Source: an uncultured Christensenella sp. (GTDB lineage Bacteria; Bacillota; Clostridia; Christensenellales; Borkfalkiaceae). From it: a stretch of 64,000 nt of DNA. The translations under genes were made by a program, and so were the position numbers. Positions 60,341 to 64,000 of the stretch are shown here, one piece after another. How positions within the stretch are numbered: the first letter of the stretch is position 1; every line of letters starts with the position of its first letter. The notes under the pieces were generated by a model that did no database searches, had not been told where the DNA came from, and saw nothing but the letters and a program-made list of their open reading frames with translations. The DNA lies in NCBI GenBank assembly GCA_910586065.1, contig CAJUGI010000006.1, positions 49,838 through 113,837 on the forward strand. The letters are read 5' to 3'.

Positions 60341-60413
60341 ACCTGCAAACGGCTTGCAAACCGCTTAATTTTTAAGCAGTCAACAGCTTAAAAACCAAAA
60401 TCAACTCAAAAAT

Positions 60414-60556
60414 TTACAAATCGTCTGCGTCCTGCACGGGTTTTCCGCCGTCAATGGGCGTACCCGTGTAACTGCCGTTGGGGTCGTAACAATCCTTAAA
60501 CGTGCTCGGCTTTGATTTAGCCGGTTTTAAAGTCTTAATATTCTTTAAATTATTTG
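60414..60556 (-). pseudogene. C-terminal fragment of a small protein in a shifted frame
   Basis: Directly after the 39-residue gene, a frame shifted by +1 encodes NNLKNIKTLKPAKSKPSTF, then KDCYDPNGSYTG and KPVQDADDL before a stop at 60414. The ending looks like a conserved small-protein C-terminus, but no start codon with a ribosome binding site exists in this frame. The two parts together would make one Lys/Cys-rich protein of about 85 residues, so a one-base indel (real or sequencing) is likely. Confidence 0.5.
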
Positions 60557-60669
60557 CAGTTTTTCGTGTTTTTGCCACAGCCCTTACCGCCACAGTTCTT
60601 GGCGCTCTTCGCGCCGCTCGTCTTTTCGGTGTTCTTTACATTCTGGGTTTTGTTTTCGGTCTTTCTCAT
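60550..60669 (-). CDS. small Lys/Asn/Cys-rich protein coupled to rubrerythrin
   Basis: A 39-residue basic protein (start MRKTENKTQNVKNTEK) ending with a NCGGKGCGKNTKNC cluster of three cysteines. Its ATG overlaps the rubrerythrin stop as ATGA, with AAGGAG upstream inside the rubrerythrin gene, so translation is coupled. It may be the N-terminal part of a longer protein whose remainder lies in the +1 frame. Function unknown; Cys clusters suggest metal or redox chemistry. Confidence 0.6.
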   Translation of the reverse strand: MRKTENKTQNVKNTEKTSGAKSAKNCGGKGCGKNTKNCK

Positions 60670-61262
60670 ATATTCTCCTTTTTAAACGGAATGTGCAACT
60701 CAACTTCGCCTTGACTTGCGCCGCAAAGAGGGCATTTTGTCCAAGCCTTTGTTGAAGTGTGCATATGTCCGCAGTCGCCGCAAATATACAGTATGGGGGT
60801 TTCGTTACTATACAAAACGCCCTTACTGAAAGCCTCGTGAAGGTACCTGAAAATCATTTCATGGTGCTCCTCAACTTTTGCAACAAGTTTAAAAAGGTTA
60901 GCAATATCTTTAAAACCTTCGTCTTCGGCGTCCTTGGCAAATGCGGGATAAATTTTGGAATGTTCCTCGTGCTCGTCATCGGCAGCAAACTTTAAACTCT
61001 CGGCAATATCTCCGCCGTGATAAGGGTAGCCCGCGTCGATGTCGATGTTATCAAGAAACTGTCCTCTCTTCTGAAGCTCTTCAATAAACCTTCTTGCATG
61101 CACCGTTTCGTTTTTTGCAAGAACTTTAACAGCGTCAGCCAAAGCAACATATCCCTGTTGATTAGCGGCACGCGCAATCAGCTGATAGCGCATACCCGCC
61201 TGGCTTTCGCCCGCAAAACTTCTTGCAAGATTTTTATAAGTCTTGGTTTCGTCAAATTGCAT
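60666..61262 (-). CDS. rbr: rubrerythrin (classical domain order)
   Basis: The 198-residue protein has a ferritin-like diiron domain (about 1-145) with SFAGESQAGMRYQ, NETVHARRF, and KVEEHHEMIFRYLHE, and a C-terminal rubredoxin-type site with YICGDCGH and TKCPLCGA. It reduces hydrogen peroxide in anaerobes. Compared with the protein at 30027 the domain order is opposite. Two small Cys-containing frames follow in the same transcript. Confidence 0.93.
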   Translation of the reverse strand: MQFDETKTYKNLARSFAGESQAGMRYQLIARAANQQGYVALADAVKVLAKNETVHARRFIEELQKRGQFLDNIDIDAGYPYHGGDIAESLKFAADDEHEEHSKIYPAFAKDAEDEGFKDIANLFKLVAKVEEHHEMIFRYLHEAFSKGVLYSNETPILYICGDCGHMHTSTKAWTKCPLCGASQGEVELHIPFKKENI

Positions 61263-61355
61263 AACTTTCCTCCGTCAAAAATTATTTTGGGTAATGAATC
61301 GTAATTTATGCCGCAAACTTATTGCCAGTTTTTGGGGTGTGGTATACGCAACAAA

Positions 61356-61389
61356 AAAGCCGTTCTGCGGATTTCCGCAGAACGGCTTT
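61356..61389. terminator. strong symmetrical hairpin, orientation unclear
   Basis: AAAGCCGTTCTGCGGA pairs with TCCGCAGAACGGCTTT with a 2-nt gap and has A-runs and T-runs outside, so it could terminate either strand. No gene ends next to it. Confidence 0.7.
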
Positions 61390-61425
61390 ATATATAATAT
61401 TGAAATATTTACGGGTCAAAATGTA

Positions 61426-61446
61426 CATCCATTAGCATAATAGATG
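61426..61446. repeat. 21-bp palindromic repeat, copy A
   Basis: Arms CATCCATTA and TAATAGATG with spacer GCA. It equals the reverse complement of copy B at 61574-61594 with one mismatch. Confidence 0.75.
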
Positions 61447-61481
61447 TATTTTCGGTTAAAGTTTATCACCAAATTTGCGCT

Positions 61482-61508
61482 GTGTCAACAGATTTTGACA
61501 CTTTTTTT
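61482..61508 (+). terminator. terminator between the two 21-bp repeats
   Basis: GTGTCAA (61482-61488) pairs with TTGACAC (61495-61501), followed by seven T. Confidence 0.65.
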
Positions 61509-61573
61509 ATGGCAAAAAATGTATTTAAAGTCGAATAACGTCGAATATAACGATAAATTAACACAACATTGTT

Positions 61574-61594
61574 CATCTATTATGCTAATAGATG
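61574..61594. repeat. 21-bp palindromic repeat, copy B
   Basis: Perfect arms CATCTATTA and TAATAGATG with spacer TGC, in opposite orientation to copy A, 127 bp away. Followed by an AT-rich tract. Confidence 0.75.
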
Positions 61595-61648
61595 AATTTT
61601 TTAATTTTGTTACCACACCGTTTTGTTAAAAATCAACAATGCGGAGGG

Positions 61649-61697
61649 TTTCCGCCCCTTCAACCCCTACCCATCGGAGGGGCGGAAAAATTTTTTT
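61649..61697 (+). terminator. terminator upstream of the beta-helix gene
   Basis: TTCCGCCCCT (61650-61659) pairs with AGGGGCGGAA (61678-61687) around an 18-nt pyrimidine-rich loop, followed by TTTTTTT at 61691. It might be an attenuator in the leader of the next gene. Confidence 0.65.
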
Positions 61698-61815
61698 AAA
61701 GGGTAGATAAAAAGCTAATTACGCTAACCGTTTTCACATCACGGCAAAGCGAATTAAATAAACAAAGGCACGGCAAAAACTTTTCACGTCAAAAAGTCGT
61801 GCAGGGGTTAGGGGT

Positions 61816-64000
61816 ATGTTTAATAAAAATAATTACACGGGTGGCAGTGCGCGTGGTATTTTTGGTATACTACGCAAAAATTTAAAAAGAACTTGCCTTC
61901 TCGCAATTTTATGCACAGTACTTACGGGCTGTGCAATTTTCGGTTTCGCGGGAATTTTCGGCAATATCTATGCAAAAGCCGACGCAACAACAACGGCAGA
62001 TAGAGCTGATATTGTTTCTTATAGAATAAGCGGCACTTGCGCCCAAATGGAGCAACAGTGGGTTGCCGCTGTTCAACGCAGTATAGATTCCAAATCCCAG
62101 GTAAAAATAATCCTCGGCAACGACTGGAATGCGGCACCCCACGCAACCTATAAAACCGCTTTCGGTACAAACGGAACATGCTTTCATAAAGGCGCAATTT
62201 ATATAAATACTGGTATGAATATAATTCTCGATTTAAACGGATATAAGTTGAACCGCGGTTTATCTGCCAGTAATTATTATATTGACGGTAGAGTAATTAT
62301 GGCGCAGAATGGTAATTTAACCATAGAAGACAGCTCCGAGGCAAAGTCGGGTGCAATTACGGGTGGCGCAACCGGAGATGGGGTAACCAATTCTGGCGCT
62401 AACGGAAACGGTGGCGGAATTTACGTAGCGTACGCAACAGTTATTTTTAATTCGGGAAATATTACCGGCAATGTGGGAAAGCTTGGTGGCGGTGTAGGTA
62501 ACGGCGTGCAGAACGGCGGCTATTTTATTATGAACGGCGGTTACGTTTCGGGTAACACAGCTGTTATTGGCGGCGGATTGCACGGCTATATGAACGTTGA
62601 AGTTCACGGCGGTGTTATTTCCGAAAATACCGGCAACGGTATATACGTTGACACCACTTGCCGTTTTAAAATGACGGGCGGCTCTATTATTAACAATACG
62701 GGTTGTGGAATAGTGGTGCATGTTGGCAATTCGGATATGGTAATGTCAGGCGGCACAATTTCTGGCAATTCCAGTTGGGGTATACATATTTCTAATGATG
62801 AAACAGCCAGCAGCCCCACGTTCGGTATGACTATTTCGGGCGGTTCAATAACAAACAACAAAGAGGGCGGCATAAGAACTTTGCGCAAGGCGCAATACAA
62901 ATTTTTGGGTTCACCTAAAATTTATAATAACGGCGGTGCGGGCAATCTTGTTTTTGCAAATTCAACCGACACGGCTCCTATTATATCTGGCAAGCTTAAC
63001 GCGGGTGCGTATATAGGCGTAACCGGCTATGCGGGTAGCCCCACAGGTCAGCCGTTTGCAACGGGCTACACTGCGGCGGGCAACGCTTCTGCAGACGTTT
63101 CGCGCTATTTCTTTGCGGACAACAAATCTTACAAGGTTAATCTTAATGCAAATGGCTCGTTGCAATTGGGAACGGGCGGCACAACATCAACTCTTGCAAG
63201 CGCCTGGACGACTGCCGTAAACAACAACGGTACCTTTAAAATGACGCAAAACTGGGTAGCCGTTGCAAATTCAACTTTTGGTACGTCTTTTAACGGCGCA
63301 AGCGATAACGTAACGGGAAATACAGGTCCTTTTTATAAAGGTGGTTTATGTGTTCCGAGTGGTAAAACGGTAACCTTGGACTTAAACGGTTATACCTTAG
63401 ATAGGGCATTGACGAAAGTTGTAAATGAATCAAGAGTAATAACTGTATTTGGCACCCTTACCATAAAGGATAGTTCCGGCAATAACGGCGGTACTATAAC
63501 CGGAGGAAATTCGGGTATCCACCACGGGGCCGGAGTATATATGGCGACTTCATCCAAAGTGACTTTTCAGGGGGGCACCATATCGGGCAATACTAGTGCG
63601 GGAAACGCAGGCGGCGGAATAATGAATTCGGGTGGTATTCTCACTATTACCGGCGGAGTTATTTCTAATAATATCGCTACAAATGGTGGCGGCATAAGTA
63701 TGAGTAACGGAACGACTACCATTACAGGCGGTACCATAACACAGAATACCGCAAGGCATATTGACGGAAGTAGCGCTGATGGTTTAGGCGGTGGCATTTA
63801 TAAGATTGGCGGCACTCTTAATCTTTCCAATACGGCAAAGATAACAGAGAATTACACAACGCTGTCAGTTGCAACGAGCAACGTATATTTGGCGAGCGGT
63901 CAAACCATAGCAATCGGCGGCGCCTTGAACAGCGGGTTTAAAGTGGGCGTAACCATGGCTGCAAAGACAGGCACGTTTACGACTGGCTACGGCACGGCAA
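61816..64000 (+). CDS. large secreted right-handed beta-helix protein (continues past the right edge)
   Basis: Open from 61816 to the window end, at least 728 residues. The N-terminus has a charged stretch and a hydrophobic segment (about residues 29-54) ending near IYAKA, a likely signal peptide. The rest is dominated by short GG-rich turns with Asn ladders (for example MNGGYVSGNTAVIGGGL), typical of parallel beta-helix adhesins. A unit of about 480 residues is seen twice: WNAAPHATY... with IILDLNGYKLNRGL and LTIEDSS, then again TVTLDLNGYTLDRAL with LTIKDSS. AGGGG precedes the ATG. Probably a cell-surface protein; binding partner unknown. Confidence 0.8.
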   Translation, partial: MFNKNNYTGGSARGIFGILRKNLKRTCLLAILCTVLTGCAIFGFAGIFGNIYAKADATTTADRADIVSYRISGTCAQMEQQWVAAVQRSIDSKSQVKIILGNDWNAAPHATYKTAFGTNGTCFHKGAIYINTGMNIILDLNGYKLNRGLSASNYYIDGRVIMAQNGNLTIEDSSEAKSGAITGGATGDGVTNSGANGNGGGIYVAYATVIFNSGNITGNVGKLGGGVGNGVQNGGYFIMNGGYVSGNTAVIGGGLHGYMNVEVHGGVISENTGNGIYVDTTCRFKMTGGSIINNTGCGIVVHVGNSDMVMSGGTISGNSSWGIHISNDETASSPTFGMTISGGSITNNKEGGIRTLRKAQYKFLGSPKIYNNGGAGNLVFANSTDTAPIISGKLNAGAYIGVTGYAGSPTGQPFATGYTAAGNASADVSRYFFADNKSYKVNLNANGSLQLGTGGTTSTLASAWTTAVNNNGTFKMTQNWVAVANSTFGTSFNGASDNVTGNTGPFYKGGLCVPSGKTVTLDLNGYTLDRALTKVVNESRVITVFGTLTIKDSSGNNGGTITGGNSGIHHGAGVYMATSSKVTFQGGTISGNTSAGNAGGGIMNSGGILTITGGVISNNIATNGGGISMSNGTTTITGGTITQNTARHIDGSSADGLGGGIYKIGGTLNLSNTAKITENYTTLSVATSNVYLASGQTIAIGGALNSGFKVGVTMAAKTGTFTTGYGTA

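Larger units (their letters stand above)
61263..61815. other. 553-bp region without a recognisable gene
   Basis: It contains the upstream region of rubrerythrin, three hairpin terminators and two mirrored 21-bp palindromes (listed separately). Frames here are short, lack ribosome binding sites and read as low-complexity DNA. A small RNA between the promoterless-looking left end and the terminator at 61482-61508 is possible. Confidence 0.6.

Noticed and set aside
61922..62900. Minus-strand frames opposite the beta-helix gene
   Set aside because: The plus frame is open to the window end with a signal peptide and repeats; the antisense frames are by-products of Gly/Asn codons.

Overview
The window looks like chromosomal DNA of a low-to-mid GC, endospore-lineage Firmicute (Clostridia). 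Support comes from the gene order rimP-nusA-ylxR-ylxQ-infB-rbfA-nrnA-truB-ribF, from plsX-rnc-smc-ftsY, from a SpoIIE-type phosphatase, from the LL-diaminopimelate aminotransferase route, and from anaerobe-type rubrerythrins. Promoters are mostly good matches to TTGACA-17-TATAAT. An uncultured gut clostridial lineage is plausible, but the genus cannot be named from this sequence alone.

Layout. 1-9520: end of a DEDDh exonuclease gene, then the translation/ribosome-maturation operon (rimP to truB), a RibF-like protein with an acidic tail and an endonuclease IV-like protein. 9557-13499: an M24 peptidase, efp, dtd, a PhnP-like metallo-hydrolase, a DUF5662 gene and a stop-interrupted gene. 13505-19204: a large ferritin-like protein, tRNA-Gly(CCC), a DUF1538 membrane protein with two PII-like proteins, a lone tyrosine recombinase and tRNA-Pro(AGG). 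19345-27442: mntP, murG, a TetR/membrane protein/PAP2 group, a lipoprotein, divergent fba and gap, a small XRE regulator with an operator, a stop-interrupted small gene, and ychF. 27581-32588: argS, a HAD phosphatase, a reverse rubrerythrin, a very Cys/Asn/Gly-rich protein, yihY, a candidate structured ncRNA and a two-HTH regulator. 32845-42820: glnN, purA, dapF, an XRE-RHH-XRE cassette, pyrG, dapL, malQ. 42878-50296: a second two-HTH regulator, spoIIE, a PadR pair, mnmG and dnaA. 50423-60183: recF, a PHP phosphoesterase, a VanW protein, plsX-rnc-smc-ftsY. 60414-61262: rubrerythrin with a coupled small Cys/Lys protein. 61263-61815: a non-coding stretch with terminators and a mirrored pair of 21-bp repeats. 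61816-64000: the start of a very long secreted beta-helix protein that runs off the window.

Most of the window is ordinary housekeeping: translation, cell wall and lipid precursors, lysine/DAP, glutamine, purine and CTP synthesis, replication initiation and chromosome segregation. The accessory signal lies in small genes and regulatory DNA: the DUF1538-PII-PII operon, the Cys-rich proteins, the small-regulator cassettes with clear palindromic operators, a candidate ncRNA, two genes each broken by a single in-frame TAA, and several genes whose promoters predict leaderless or nearly leaderless mRNAs.
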